From the NCBI RefSeq assembly GCF_025698545.1, contig NC_068570.1:60338690-60402689 (forward strand): a stretch of DNA of 64,000 nucleotides. Direction: 5' to 3'. Below the pieces are notes generated by a model. That model searched no databases and was not told the DNA's origin. It worked only from the letters and a program-made list of their open reading frames with translations. The DNA comes from Gossypium raimondii. Its lineage: Eukaryota; Streptophyta; Magnoliopsida; Malvales; Malvaceae. Shown here in pieces: positions 13,291 to 26,090 of the stretch (positions within the stretch are counted from its first letter, which is position 1; every line of letters starts with the position of its first letter). The position numbers were made by a program, and so were the translations under genes.

Positions 13291-16200
13291 TCACTGCTCT
13301 TTACGAGCTTTAAACCTGGCAGGTTTTGCAGGTATTATGTAGCCCAAGATAATCAATGCTATCGGAATGATGGTTCCAATATAATACACACTCCCATATG
13401 ATGCAAGTGTCTCGTGCTTGCTTAATACCTGTACCAGACAACAAGGGAAGTATATTAAAAGCTAAGTTACGGAAATAATATTATCTTGATCATCCCACAC
13501 CATCTGTCCAGTGACATGGCCAACCGATTAATGGCTAGATTAGGTGACCGTATTATCACCCAAAGATGATAAATTTCAAAAAATTAATGGTTTAACTTTA
13601 CTAGAGAGAGAGGGAGTAACCATAAAGCCGACACAGGAGTAGTTCAGAACCAAAAGTGTGTAAGCAAAGTTCATCACGGCAAATGCTTTCTTCACAAGAG
13701 CCATATTTGTGGGTATAGCTTTTTCCCATTGGTAAATAACTGCTCAGAAAGAAAACGGGAGAGGTGAACAAATAAATGTAATAATACAATGATCTGAATA
13801 ACAATAACGATGCACAAATCAATACCTCTTGAACCAGCAATCATCAAAGCTGATTGAACAAAGAATATGATGTACCCAGGATACAGTCCCTATAACAAAT
13901 CAGAGAAGGCAAGAACAAAAGGTTAGCGCCAGGAAATTTTTGAGTGAATTCTACTATCATATTTTTTAGAATTGCCTTTTACAAAAGGAAGACAAATATA
14001 AGAACATCATAAAGGTTTTTTGGTAGTGTAGCAAATGACTCACATGCCAAACAGCACTAACGGTCTGTGTGGCCAGTAGCTGGAAAAAACCAGGCTTCTT
14101 CCCCTTCTTAACAAGTCTCTCATAAACATCTGCACCAATAGAGTACTATTTTAACTTTTCACTCTGGATATCTTATGACTTTAGCTTGTATTTGATTCAA
14201 ATGCCCCAGATATCCAAGAAGTGCTTCATGTTAACAAAACTAAAATAACTGCAGTTACTTTAAAAGCTAAAAGCCATAAAATATTGTAATCAAACGTATA
14301 AAAAGTTATATCCAAATATATATATATAAAAACTTATTAATTAACTAATTTATCCTTTTCTTCCATGCTTTCACTCATCACACAAAATTTAACAGTTGAT
14401 GGAGATTTAGACAAATGGGGGACGTATACCTACCACCGGACAGCATCTAGCCATCAAGAATCCAATAATAATAATAAAAGCCAGAGGATCAAACTTAATG
14501 AAATCAGAAACCAATTCCAAAAGTTGTTCAGATTGTTAAGCATTATATTTACATGTACAATATACACCACCAGCATATTTAAGCAAAACTGACCAACAAA
14601 ACACAGAAATGAATAGCAGCTAGAAACACTCACAATGACGAAGCCAGGTGCTGACTTGTATGTTCCAGACAAGTGGTAACAGCACTGAACTCTTTGCTAA
14701 CTCAAATCCTAGGATATCAACAACCTTTGCTCGATCCCATTTTGGTTTTGGGGGTGAAGATTCAGTCCATCCACTGAAACCCAAGCCAGATATAATCATA
14801 GCAGCCTCTGAAATTGACCAGATGAAATAATATTTCCACCGCATTGTAAAACCAGACATATACTGGTAACTCAACTTCCTCCAGAATCCCCATTCTTGGT
14901 ATGCAGGATCAATAAACCAGGACAAGGGATGAGATGGTGAAAGGTAAAGAAACATGGCCATACAAAAAGCAGCTTGGACAAGAGCTCGAAGAGTTGCTAC
15001 ATATGGTGATGGCGATGGTCCTTTATCTGAATGAGCCCAAATCTTTAAAAGGGGAGGAGGGCAAGAAGAAGAAGAAAGATCACCAAAGTTGCATCCTGGT
15101 ATCTTCAGAGTAGAAAAGGCATGCAGAAATACAAGCAACATAACAAACTTACCCCCTTCCCTTCAGTCCAGTCAAGGTAGTCCTTCATCTCGTAAACTGG
15201 ACCAGCAAAGTGACTGCCACAGCACAGGCAGTACCCAAAGTATTCAATCAAAGAAGGTAGCTTAATCAACCGATTTTTTTTCTGAGCCTCACGTAAGTCT
15301 TCCTCTTTCAACAATCCATCATTGTAGTTCATTGCACATGAAATGACTTTCAGTGTCAAGACCATCAACGCGCCTAAATATCAGAAGAAGGTGCCCCACA
15401 ATTATCTAACATGTATAAAGTACAAAAGCGCTCCCTAGAAAACTGATAACCATGGGAAACCTTGAATAATAATGTACATAGATGCATTTTCAACAATGTG
15501 AATTAAATGTCAAAGCAGGAACATATTAAGCATTACAATCCAAACAAAGTGTCAGCTACAAGAACAAAAACCTAGAGACATTTACATCAGGTACATGAAT
15601 CCTCTTCCTCCAATCATTCCTATCAGTTGCCATCCTCTCTTCAAAATCTAATAGATTCATAGAATTTGTTATCACCTCCAACCAGGTCCTTTTTTGGTGC
15701 CCCTTCAACCTTTTATCTGTAAGTCACCTGTTTACTCCATTCTTCTAACAGGGGCATCTTTTGATGTGTCCTAGTCCTATGCAGCCAAAGCAATGCAAAT
15801 GGTTTTTTTCTAACATTATCCTTAGGAGCTGTCCCAACTTGGTATCACGATGAACTAATTGTAATAAACAAAGGGTTGAAGATTCATCAATATGAAGGAG
15901 AAACTCTAGACATGCTTACCAGTGGCATCGATACCTCCTTGCTTCCATGCATCCCCGCTCATGTAATATACATGGCTACAAACATATAAAAAAGGAATAG
16001 TCAAGAGTCTAAAATAAGTACCATTTACAAAGACTCAGTTTATAGCGCATGCATTAAAAGGATTTTCAGAAAAACTTCAATAGATAATCTAATATCAATC
16101 AAGTGTTGCATAAGCAATATTCTTCCCACAAATTTCCACCAGCATCGTCAACAATCTTAGATGTTAAAAGGAATGAAAAGTGTATATGCATTTACTAAAG

Positions 16201-16764
16201 TATTCAAGAAGACAAACATATAATTTTGTCAGTCAATTTAGCATGAAAACCCAGCAGGCATGACCATCAGGGTTTTTTCCCCTCTACAACCTTTTCCTAA
16301 AGATAAAAATAGAAATAATTCAATTTCTAGAATTACAAACCCAAAAGCATAAATCAAAATGCTGATCTTTTTAAATGTCAAGCATGTAAACAGGACAGAA
16401 TATAACAATCTTAAGATAAAGTCCACGACAAGTTTCTTAAAAAAAACCAATGAAAGACTTACCAGCCAATCAAAAAACCGAAACCCAAGAAAAAAGTGAT
16501 AATCCCACACTTGGGACGATAAAGAACCATTGCAGCATAACCCAACAACATGGGCACCAAAAAGTGCAGATTTGAAGAAAACCCAAATGACAGATAGGAA
16601 AGCAACGCTCCTGTAAAGGCTGAGTAAAGATGTTTAGCTAGTGGACCCGGAACAAGTCGCCATAGAAAACTCACCGGTATAGTCGTCACGAAGCATAAAA
16701 GGAACCGAATCACTGGCACCGACACCCCGATCGATGCCGCCATAGTCACCATGTCAAGTTCCAT
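13291..16764 (-). CDS. LPCAT1: Lysophospholipid acyltransferase, MBOAT family (LPCAT1-like)
   Basis: Exons in transcript order: 16764-16463, 15975-15920, 15373-15153, 15042-14634, 14129-14044, 13889-13826, 13739-13621 and 13428-13291 (stop TGA). All introns are GT-AG. The 1395 nt encode 464 residues, against about 462 in Arabidopsis LPCAT1. The enzyme transfers acyl groups from acyl-CoA to lysophosphatidylcholine and related lysolipids in the ER (the Lands cycle), which matters for acyl editing in oil synthesis. The N-terminus (MELDMVTMAASIG) is followed by several hydrophobic segments. Family blocks include LSFGFSSNLHFLVPM, EYFGYCLCCGSHFAGP, KYYFIWSISEA and the MBOAT signature VWHGLYPGY with the catalytic histidine at about His358. 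The C-terminus is basic (FKARKEQ). The reading frame is intact with normal family length, so it is probably functional. Confidence 0.95.
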
Positions 16765-17130
16765 CTTCGTTTGGGATTTGATTCAGACCGAACTGAGAAG
16801 TGGAAAGGAAGGGAAATGATGGGATCGGGAATGGTCAATAATTTTGATTTTGAGAATTCGAAATTTAACCGTGTATTTTGCGATTTACCTCGAGATGCAC
16901 GAAACTGGTGATTTGTTCTTGGTTATGATCAAATGCAACCGTGGTCAAGTTAGGTATTCTGAATATACATGTACGTTGCTCTAAAGGGTTTTATTTGTTT
17001 ATTCCCAAATGCGGCATTTTGTCATGCATTGAAAGGAGAGTGGTGAGGACGGGCGGGATTGCCGATTGAAGCGCGCCCTAGGTTTGCGTAGTAAATTCGA
17101 TCAAGTTTCAAAATTTTTGGATTTAGGATA
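16765..17130. promoter_or_regulatory. Upstream flank of the LPCAT1-like gene
   Basis: This is the space between the acyltransferase start codon and the first recognisable LINE sequence. It should hold the 5' UTR and promoter of the minus-strand gene. A GC-rich patch (GACGGGCGGGATTGCC, GAAGCGCGCCC) lies at 17049-17080. No defined promoter element was identified. Confidence 0.35.
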
Positions 17131-18600
17131 ATTTGGAAACACTAATTATTTATACAGGTTTGATGTTTTCGCTGTGGGTTCTCGGGTGGGCTTTTGTTGG
17201 GTGGAAACAAGACTGTCATCTTCATCTTTGGAGTTTTTTGAGCTACCACATTGATATGGTTGTTGCAAACAACTTTGGTGGGACACGTTGGCAGTTTATT
17301 GGTTTCTATGGGGTTTCGAATGAGCAAAACAGGGGATTTGTGGGATTTGTTTCGCTATCTGGGATGTGATATGACATGCCATGGTTGGTAGTAGGTGACT
17401 TTAATGAGATTGTATTCTCTTGTGAAAAAAGGAGTCATGTTCGATGGGAGCATCAGATGAAAGACTTTAGGTTAGCGCTTGCGGATTGTGATTTACATTA
17501 TTTGGGTTTCTCTAAACAATGGTTCACTTGGGAGAGAGGCCATTTGTCAGGTACTAATATCAGGGAACGTTTAGACCGATATGTCACTAATGCTTCTTAA
17601 AGGGACCACTTTCCTAATTATTAGGTTCTCCATGCCCCCCATTCGATTTTTGATCATTGTCTACTTGTTTTCGCTCTCTACAATCCAATGTTTGGGAATT
17701 CCAGTAAATCCTCTGCCAATTTGTTTCGTTTTAAATCCCGATGGGTTTTTTAGCATACATGTGAAGATAAAATTTAGAAAGTTTGGACGATATGTAGTGG
17801 GTTGGTCCCTTCTTGGCTTCAAGCTTTAGGCATTGGTTTGTCTACATGGATTAAACTGTTAACTAGGCAACTAAATAGTTTTGTTCAAAGGGCAATGGAT
17901 TGGTTAGTGTAGTTAAATTAAGAAGCACCTTCAAATGATGTTTTAGCGGAGATTACTAATATTAAGTTGGCTCTTAACTTGAAGGTTGATAATGAGGAGT
18001 TGTTCTGGTACTAGATGGCTTGGTTGAATTGGTTGAAACATGGTGACCGTAATACCGTATTCTTCCATAAATATGCCACTTTATAGAAAGCGTGTGAATA
18101 CCGTTACTGGTTTGGTTGATAAGACTGACATTACTTTTATTACACTTAAGGCAATGTCTGGGGTGGTTAAACAGTATTTTGTTGATTTGTTCTCCTCTTC
18201 CAATCAAGGTGACTTATCTCATATATTAGGGGCAGAGGACTGACGTCTGTATTACCCCGCAAAAAGAATAAGGACTTGATGCCTGAGTTTACTATTCAAG
18301 AGGTTCAGTCAACCATAACAAGGATGCTTCCTCTGGAGGCTCCCAGAAAGGACGATTTTCCCACCTTATTTTTTCAGAAGTATCGGCACATTTTGGACCT
18401 ACATTACAGATTATTTTTTACGGGTGCTTCGGGGGAAAATTCCCTCTCTAAGATAAATAGTATGAATATTGTCCTCATTCACAAAGTTGCAAATCCAAAG
18501 CACATGTCACAATTTCGCCCGATTAGCCTTTGCATTATGATGTACGAGATTATTTCCACAGTGCTCATGAATCGATTTAAGAAGGTACCCTCATAACAAT
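17131..18600 (+). mobile_element. L1-type LINE, truncated and broken (copy A)
   Basis: Pieces of a non-LTR retrotransposon polyprotein occur in order in shifting frames. The endonuclease region has RWQFIGFYG near 17290 and PWLVVGDFNEI at 17379-17411, then RLALADCDLHYLGF and FTWERG. The middle part follows. The start of the reverse transcriptase is at 18276-18596, with the family block FRPISLC followed by a YEIIS-type segment. The catalytic YxDD region and the whole 3' half are missing. Stop codons and frameshifts interrupt it throughout. These domains identify the plant L1 clade. It is dead and joined directly to an LTR-like fragment. Confidence 0.85.
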
Positions 18601-18836
18601 CATCCTAGTTGCCTAACCAACGTACCCTCATAGGTACTTCACATATATTATCAAAACAATCAAATAAAACACCATTTAAGCCAATTCTAAATTCATACCA
18701 ATTTCAACCCAAATTTGCCTATCTTATGCATCAACTTAAACATTCTATATTAAACCTCAACTTAACACGTATAATCATGTATATAAGTAACCAATATCAT
18801 CTTATAACATCATTTACATTCACTTCCCAAAAGGAT
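17340..18836 (+). repeat. Copy A of an inverted 1.5-kb LINE/LTR duplication
   Basis: This is homologous to the reverse complement of 27254-28730, with only scattered substitutions and indels seen by eye. Copy A keeps about 15 bases (CCCACCTTATTTTTTC area, 18358-18375) that copy B lacks. The missing piece is flanked by TTTTC on both sides, a typical short-repeat deletion. Confidence 0.9.
18601..18836. mobile_element. LTR-like fragment fused to LINE copy A
   Basis: After the broken reverse transcriptase the text changes to AT-rich sequence with CCTAACCAACGTACCCTCAT and TTCACATATATTATC, resembling LTR debris. The whole LINE plus LTR block is shared with the inverted copy at 27254-28730, and homology stops near 18836. 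It does not read as coding. Confidence 0.5.
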
Positions 18837-19055
18837 TGGAACTTGGAATCGTCATCGTTTGTAGAAAAAGATTGCTTTTCACACAATCTTATAGAAGATA
18901 TTCTTGACGGCATATGAAGTGGAGCAGCTGCAGGCCTCGAGACATACGGAGGTGTTTCATCACTCTCCACATCCCCTTTGGTGGAAGGCCAAACACGATC
19001 TGGAATGTGTGTGATCCCATAGTCAAAATGGCATTCACTTCCAACCTTTAAGAGA
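18837..19055 (-). pseudogene. Exon-like segment of an unrecognised gene
   Basis: On the minus strand a good acceptor (TTTTCTTGCAG) ends at 19056. An open frame follows to the LINE/LTR junction, with about 73 residues including GSECHFDYGITHIPDRVWPS, RPAAAPLHMPSRISSIRLC and an acidic NDDDSK stretch. Base composition and codon flow look like real protein-coding DNA, unlike the flanks. The frame runs straight into repeat sequence at 18836, so the exon is cut by the insertion. I do not recognise the family. Upstream minus-strand sequence to 20 kb shows no partner exon that I can defend. Confidence 0.5.
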
Positions 19056-20089
19056 CTGCAAGAAAACCAAACGTCAATAACTATAGCTAAACAGTATAAG
19101 TTCCTTTGCAATGCCATCGAAAGAAGCTAAACGTATGTCACTATAGCAACCAGTATAAAATAACAAATCAACAAGACCAATGCTTAGGAATACAATGTAA
19201 CAGACAGTGAACGGAACGGAAAAATAGAAGTGAGAAAAAACAGCACCTGCATGTATGTTGCAGTAGTAGGAGAATGCATCATAACATGTAAAAGCTCCAA
19301 TATAACAATAGGAAGGGATATGTAATGTTACATAGTAACGCCAAAAAGAATACCAGATCATTGGCAGAACGAAAAGATGAGCAAGACATGTAGAGGTTCC
19401 AATGTCGCAACAAAATTGGAAAGGAGACCTAATTTTTATGGCACTTGACAGCAAGTTGCAAGAAGTATGGCATGTTTAGGTCACCTAACCCTGATACATG
19501 AGCACTGGAAGAATTGACACCACCATTTCAAATTAGAGGTCATTACTCTAAACAGAGTAACAGATGACACACTTCAGCATATTGTATTTTGACACCAATA
19601 AATTTGATAAATGCAAAGAAATGCCAACAAGTAATGCCCCATGTTAATAAATTGTAGATCCACCTTAAGTAGTAAAATTTATAGTACAATAATAGGAAAT
19701 CAGAGACATCTTGTACTTGGAAGAGGATGCAAATACATCTATATCTATTTCCATCTCCATTTATACATGAAGGAGCCACTATACTGCTGTTTCCATAAAT
19801 ACAGAAAACAAACAATCGAAAAAATATAAAACACATAACAGGCCATAAACTATCAAAAAAATGACAGACATCAGAAGATTTAAAACGACGAATATAAGCA
19901 GTGTTTCATAAGGCTGAACACCAAAACGAATAATAAAAACACATTGAAAAATCAAAAAAAGAAGCATAAATCTGAAAACTAAAACAGAGATGAAAACCAC
20001 AATACCCACAGAAATAAAAGAAGATAAGTATAGGTCTAAAACTAAAAAAGACGTGAAAAGAAAAAGTTAGTACAAGTGAAAATCATACC

Positions 20090-20345
20090 TGAAATTACAA
20101 TCCGATGAAGAAGGGGATTTCAATGTCCTGCTGTAGCAAGTGTGTTTTTGTGGCATGTACACAAGCTAAAAAAGAAATGTCAGGAAAAAAAATGGAAAGA
20201 GACTCAGATAGAATCTGCGTAGTAAAGAAAGGGAGGAAGAGAAAATAAATAAAAACAAAAGAAAAAGAAGGTAAAAATCAGAATAAAGGGAGACAAAGGA
20301 GACACAATTTACGGGAGAAAGAAGGGTCTCTCATCAAGAATTTAG
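20090..20345 (-). repeat. Leader module (minus strand), diverged
   Basis: Read on the minus strand, pyrimidine-rich sequence is followed by an exon-like stretch and a donor-like site, with GATTGTAATTTCAG running into GTATGATTTTC. It is a diverged member of the leader family described for 33105-33545. The intron-like sequence after it (19840-20060) resembles 45420-45640. Confidence 0.55.
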
Positions 20346-20584
20346 AGAGACGTTGGAAGCTGTTTAATGTATCATTTAATTATCAAAAGACACTATGATA
20401 CCTGTAGGCCTGGTCCGACCTGAACTTGGACAACGTTAAACTCACAACAGTGATTTAAAACCAGGCCAAAAATAGGATGAAAACTTGTAAAGTGAATACT
20501 CAGGAATGTGTCACTGAGTGAGCTAAGAATCAATCATAATAGTAGGATGAAAACTCAGTGTTTGAATTGATTGCAACTTGTTAA

Positions 20585-20765
20585 GAGTTTTTTTTTTTTT
20601 CAAGAAACACTTCTTTGCGAATGTCAAATATCCGGTATGCCCTCAAGTTTCAGCAGATGGCCAAGCCATGACTGTCGGAGAACTTGCATTGTCCCCCACA
20701 CTTGCTTCACTTGAAGGCTGCCTCCTCTTGCGTGGAGGGCATGCAGTGGTGACCTTCGAGTGATC
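20585..20765. other. Short GC-richer island, possibly an exon fragment
   Basis: This stretch is richer in GC than its surroundings and open in more than one frame. On the minus strand it reads RKRRQPSSEASVGDNASS before a stop. That composition is reminiscent of the low-complexity region of the plant RING E3 family found at 50697-51030, but the link is only a guess. On the plus strand a frame with VSADGQAMTVGELALSPTLA is also open. No splice sites could be fixed. Confidence 0.3.
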
Positions 20766-20769
20766 CATT

Positions 20770-22330
20770 TTCCATTCACAGATTTCAGACGTGGAGCAGC
20801 ATTTCAAAGGTCCATATATCTGTGCATATTACAAGCAAAGTTCATGATGCTTTAAAAGAAAAATTGCTTGAACAAGATAGGATAACTTGTTTCTAATATG
20901 TTACCTGTAAATGAGTCCTACGCAAGGTTCCACAAAACCGAAATAATTTTGAGACTATGAAGCATGACAGCAACAGAATGTCGATCGAAGAATACATCTA
21001 CCTGAACAGACCTCTGAAATCTACCTAGAATTCAAGCTCAACCTAAGCAGTTTCTAAAATCATATTTCATAACTATCTTTGAAACCAAAATTTCATAACA
21101 ATGCACTCACTAATGAAACTAATAAAGATCTGTAAACCGAGACAATTAGAGACAATGAAGTACCACAGGAACAAAATGTAGATCTATGAAGACATCAACT
21201 CAAGATTAATATGGAAGGCCGATGTTTTTTAAAATTTTAGGTCCTTTTTTCCATAAAAAAAAATAGACACCTTTTAAGCCTACCCCATTTCAAAAAAAGT
21301 CCCCACGATCATTAATACATTAAATTCTATTTTCTATTCCTTCAAACTAGGCTAGCTGTTTGATTATCTTATTTGTCTTAATTCGTAAGGGATAGTGCTT
21401 TTTTAAACAAAATTTTAAGTTAAGTGTGAAAAACAAATTGTTTTAAAGGAAAAACAATTAATACAAGAGCATTAAATTCTTTTAATAGTTTACATAAAAT
21501 TTTAAAAAACACTTTAAAAATCAATATCGAATTTAGAATCTAATTATTAAGGTGCCCAAATCTGTCAATCCTTTTACTTGTATTATTCATGTCACATAAC
21601 ATTATAGTTTTCTAAATTATCAAAGTTAAAGTAAATATGAAGTTGAATCCCCAAAATCAAAATTGATTCAGTGGATTGTAGATTTGGGTAACTAAATTAA
21701 AGGTTTTTTTAAAACTTTCTTGTGAGATGATTTCTATGATATAAAATGTAATCTTTTCATCAGTATGTTTTGCACGCGAAAATATGCTTCATGTCAAAAG
21801 AATTAAGCTTTGAATGTAACAAGAAATTTTGAATGAGTTGTGGCAATTTTTAATGTTTTAGGCCCTGAATCATAGGTTTTAAAATTATATTTCAAACTTT
21901 AAATTATTATTATTAAAATCACCAAAATTTTAAAAGAGTATGGAATTTTTATAACTTAAAATGAATTAAATTGTCATGGAAATTTTAAAATATAAAATAC
22001 AAAAATTTTCAATTTTATTTCATTTTAATATTATTGTTAGTAAAATTATGTTTATTATGGTAAACATCACATAAAATTAATTTTGAAAAGTTTTTGTTGA
22101 ATTTTTTTATTTATATATTATAAAAATCAAGCCATAGCCTCCACTACAAAAGAAAGTATGTTGTCATGCATGTTTGTTTTCTAACATCACAGAACCAAAA
22201 CCAATTCTAACAAGGATACCGAGCAAGATTTGCTATTGTGTTTGTAATTGTAGGACAAAAACACATTAGCCAACATATAATCAATTATAAATAAACACAT
22301 AAAATAAAATATAAATAGAATGATTTATAA
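20770..22330. other. AT-rich DNA without recognisable genes
   Basis: No convincing exon in either strand. The part from 21220 to 22130 resembles worn AT-rich repeat sequence, with long A and T runs and TTTTAAAATTT phrases. Confidence 0.55.
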
Positions 22331-22429
22331 TTAATTTTTCAAATACGAAAATCAAACAAAACCGTAATAATAAATTGAAATAAAAAGAATAGATATTTTA
22401 CAAAAAGTTGAGGCCTGTGAAACACAAAC

Positions 22430-22545
22430 CGAGATAGATCCGAACCAAAATAGCCACAAACCGGTGTAACTGTAATGTAGGATATCCCAGCCCGAGATAT
22501 CCCTAGAATGGGATATCCCCGGCTGGAATACGTACAACAAGTAGC
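22430..22545 (-). repeat. GGATATCC minisatellite cluster 1
   Basis: Four GATATCCC-type motifs lie within about 60 bases, accompanied on the minus strand by the ACCAGGCTACTTGT-type phrase that marks this repeat family. The minisatellite clusters occur at least eight times in the window. This one mirrors the cluster at 52350-52700. Confidence 0.8.
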
Positions 22546-22689
22546 CTGGTTCAAACAAGTAAAAAAGCTGAACTGGACAATAAAACTATCGAACCGACCA
22601 CAAAAATCTGTGAACCAGAATAGCAAGATATTGCCATCAATCTTTTTGCACTAATAAACCTCTTGGCTGATAGAAAACATTATTCACAT

Positions 22690-25366
22690 TCATGAGGACC
22701 GATTTTCATTATTCGGTTCTGCATCTTCTAGATCATCCTTGTCTTCAATGGGAATGTCTTCGCTGTAATCATCTAATGAACCAACAGGAAAAATGATGTC
22801 ACCTTAAGAAATTTAATGGATTTAGTTCAATCAACGTGTATAAGGCAAAGTTATAGCATTACGTATGATATGCACAAAGCTCAAAACATTAGGCACATTC
22901 AATGTTCTACCTTGATTGAAAGCAAATGATCAATTATCTATCCCATTAAACTATATGAGAGAGCATCAGCACCATATTAAACACGAAAAGCATAAGGTAT
23001 TCCTAGAATCATGTATACTCTAGGTTTGACTGCATCACAATGAAGATTAACTAAAAGCAGCTAAGTACAGTATAAAGGGACAATGCATCAAAACTGAGTG
23101 GGACGAGGTAAATAGAAAACTCTTCACCCTTTTGAGGCAATGAAGCAGGAGTATCCCTGGAGTCCGATGCATTATCAAGAACATAAGGAAGATCTAGCAA
23201 TTCCAAGAAAGATACAGTCTGAGGATTACGGGGAGAACCTACACAAGGTGAGAAAATTTTAATAATTAAAAAGGAAATCGAGCAAAAATAAATTGCAAAA
23301 GTCATGATTATCTAGTTGCAAATCTAAATAAAAAAGAATGCATTCGCTAACCAACAATTAATTGAGCTAAAAGAAGACCAAAAATGAAGGATAGTGTTTT
23401 GTAATGACTGTGACAGTAATATCGAGATGCTTAATCATGATAGTGATAAGTGGCATAAATATGCAAACATATATGGTGAGTTTCTTAAATCCAAAAGATA
23501 GAACCATTAATGGAAATACTTTTAGCACCTCAAAGAAGGAAAAGCATCAAAATATCACCATATTATTTACCAGAAAAAGTAGTGTTTGAAACTGAATCAG
23601 AGGGTTTGTGAGGTGGAGTTGTTTGAGAAAATTTACAAGGTTTGGCTCCTCTGTCTTCCATCCTGCTCTTAACCCATTAACGACAATCTTGCATGTTGGA
23701 CATATTAGAACAGCAGTTGTCGGCTCACTAGTTCTTGTAGAGTAATAGTACTTGCAAAAATAGAAAATTGCACATTTTCAAATAAAACATTAGTCCACCC
23801 CACCCAAGAGAGAGAGAGCGATGAGTGGCATGGTCAAAACAAAAATGTCATATATACACACACCCAAAGTCTCCACGTCGGAAGGTCAAAGGAAAGACAT
23901 AGTTCAACTTCCGTGTTATTGCCAGCCATTCTTCATCGTACTGAACCTCATAAGGTCCTGGATCAGATTCAATATCAACAATCTAAAAGATCAAAAAAAG
24001 CCAGAATTCATTTATTAGCTTCCAGCAAAGCCCAAAAGAAAGAACCTAAATGAAATGGTCAGAACATATGATAGATACCTGCAAGAACTTGCGCCCTGGA
24101 AGGCATTTATCGAGTGCAAGAAATTTTGTCACTCGACCACCCTCTTCATGTTCAACAAGAGCAGTGAATTTGCAGTGCAAGTGAGCTGAAAACCAATATT
24201 ATGGTTTGAGTTTCTCAAGCAGCTGAGCAGCAGGCTTGCTTCCAAGAGCTCATTGCTGGATCTAGGATATATGTTTCAACCAACAAGCAACAAGGAATAG
24301 TCAACAAGAAAACTGAATATGCTTGGTATGAAGATTTTCATTCTGTCACATATATGCATTTCCACCAATCGAATATAATTACCTCATCTTTGAAATGTTT
24401 TTTGTAGCGAACAAGTTGTTGCCAGTTCCCATAATCAGTGATGCCGAGCGGCTAATCGTGTGAAAGGAAAATATCAATCGGTTCCTCTAGGTGCATGAGC
24501 TTGTGAACATCGTACTCCCGGACATGAGATCTGATAGTATTGTCATTATAAGGTGGTCTTTCATGGTGTCCTGCTCAAGGAAAAGCTAATTCATTTCAGT
24601 TTCAAAGGTTCGACTCCCCACCCTAAATAAGAATCAATATAACATATTTGACACTAGCTTGCAGTAAATAAACAATCACCATTAAAAGAACTCCGGAATA
24701 AACACAAAATAGACAAGTAAAAGAACTTCAAACCCAACCTAAACAATAATTACGTGCATTGTAAATTCCGGAAAGTCCACCGATACGGATATTGCCAAAC
24801 TTCACAACCCCAGCAAACCCCAAGAAGTATATATTAGATGCTGCCCATCCCCCATAATACCTAAAGTTCACACATTTCAATTGCAGAAGGTAAAATTCAA
24901 GGCCTTTTCATAAAAGAATCAAAATCCCCAAGCTAGAACATATGAAGGAAAGGGGGTGACTTACAATTCCCATAAATAATAGGAAGCTTCATGATTTCCA
25001 CCGATAAAAATGGTGGGAACTGGGGGCAACCTCCTGACCTGAATAGTATTTCCAGAATGACTTCATCTCCTTATATTTTGGGGGCACATTAAGGCTATCC
25101 ATATCTTTTTCATTCCTGATTGCCTAAGTTGCAAAAGAAAAAAAAAATTAAGTTAATATAAAAAATGGGTATTTGGAAAGTGAAAAATTTTCGTATAAAA
25201 ACAACAAATTGAAGGGAGAAAGTGAGAGTGTAAGGGAAAGAATCTGGAAATCACCACAACAAAGGAGGGGGTCGATTTTGATGTTGCGAGTGTTTTTGAT
25301 GTATTTAATGGTGTCGTAGACCTTGTCGATATCTCCATGCATGCACCCTTCCACTGCTATCTTTAT
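22690..25366 (-). pseudogene. DBR1: Lariat debranching enzyme (DBR1) pseudogene
   Basis: DBR1 hydrolyses the 2'-5' branch of intron lariats in the nucleus. Exon-like segments in order: 25366 to about 25246, 25123-24965, 24860-24754, about 24573-24383, 24261-24079, 23982-23864, about 23695-23571, 23238-23128 and 22802-22690. The order and sequence cover almost the whole protein, including the metallophosphoesterase blocks [27 protein letters not shown] and YWFSAHLHC and the acidic C-terminus DDYSEDIPIEDKDDLED. It cannot make the enzyme. The start codon is ATA (25364-25366). The exon 1 donor is CAG|AT. One extra C in the run at 25022-25026 shifts the frame. In-frame stops replace Trp after FLSHD (24452-24454), a residue in KLKP-YWF, one before LGSK, and Gln in CRQWV (23677-23679). 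It is an unprocessed copy, since introns are kept. Confidence 0.93.
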
Positions 25367-25789
25367 CCTTTTGAATTGGACACAATACTGTGAGGGTTTG
25401 AGAAAAACTTAAAACCTTAGGTTTTTTCTTAATGACTTTATTCTCTAAAGGTGAAAACAAAAAACCATGACAAAAACACACTGAAAATAGAAGTAAAAAG
25501 AAGCATATATAACTAAAACAGGAATGAAAAGGGCGACAGCAGGATTAACAATAAAATAGCCGTGGACGGATGGAAAGACCGGAGACCAGAGACCGAAAGA
25601 AAACATCCATTTTTTTTTAAAAAAACAGAGATGAATGTAGACGGATTGAGCCAATGTTTTCAAAAATTCCAATACCATAAGCGGATTCAACTTCTATTTA
25701 TTATAGATTTTGCACCTTCAAAAGAGATCGAAAGGAAGGCCATATTGAATTACAGAAATCCATGAATGTGTACTTCTTGCTGCTACAGG

Positions 25790-26090
25790 GCAAGAAAGAT
25801 AGGAACTAATTAAAGACAGTCATTTGTGGACAGGAAGAGTACGACATATTCCAGGGACCGATCTATCTCATTAAAGGATTTTGTGGACAGAGCACAGACC
25901 TCAGACCGATCGATTAAACCAATTATTGTAGAGTTTCCCAGGGAAGTATTTAATTAAAGTCATTCATGTGTGCCGATTTCCTTTTGGTTGACTTAACAAT
26001 TGGGATACTGGTTTCACAGTACTTATAATCTAGCCAATCAGAGATTTTTCTTTTGCAGGGCATCAGACTAGAAAGCAGTTTTTTGTACAC
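25790..26090 (-). repeat. Repeat shared with 31740-31867 and 47506-47720
   Basis: Phrases such as AATTATTGTAGAGTTTCNCAGGGAA, TTTAATTAAAGTCATTCAT and CAATCAGAGATTTTTCTTTTGCAG recur here, at 31740-31867 in the same orientation, and at 47506-47720 inverted. This copy includes a short internal repetition of the GACCGATC part. The phrase with CTAGCCAATCAGAG is shared only with the 47.5-kb copy. Confidence 0.85.

Noticed and set aside
19074-20009. Hydrophobic minus-strand frames suggesting a membrane protein
   Set aside because: T-rich intron-like DNA translates into Phe/Leu-rich peptides. There are no conserved motifs, and the related sequence at 45.4 kb does not keep the frame.
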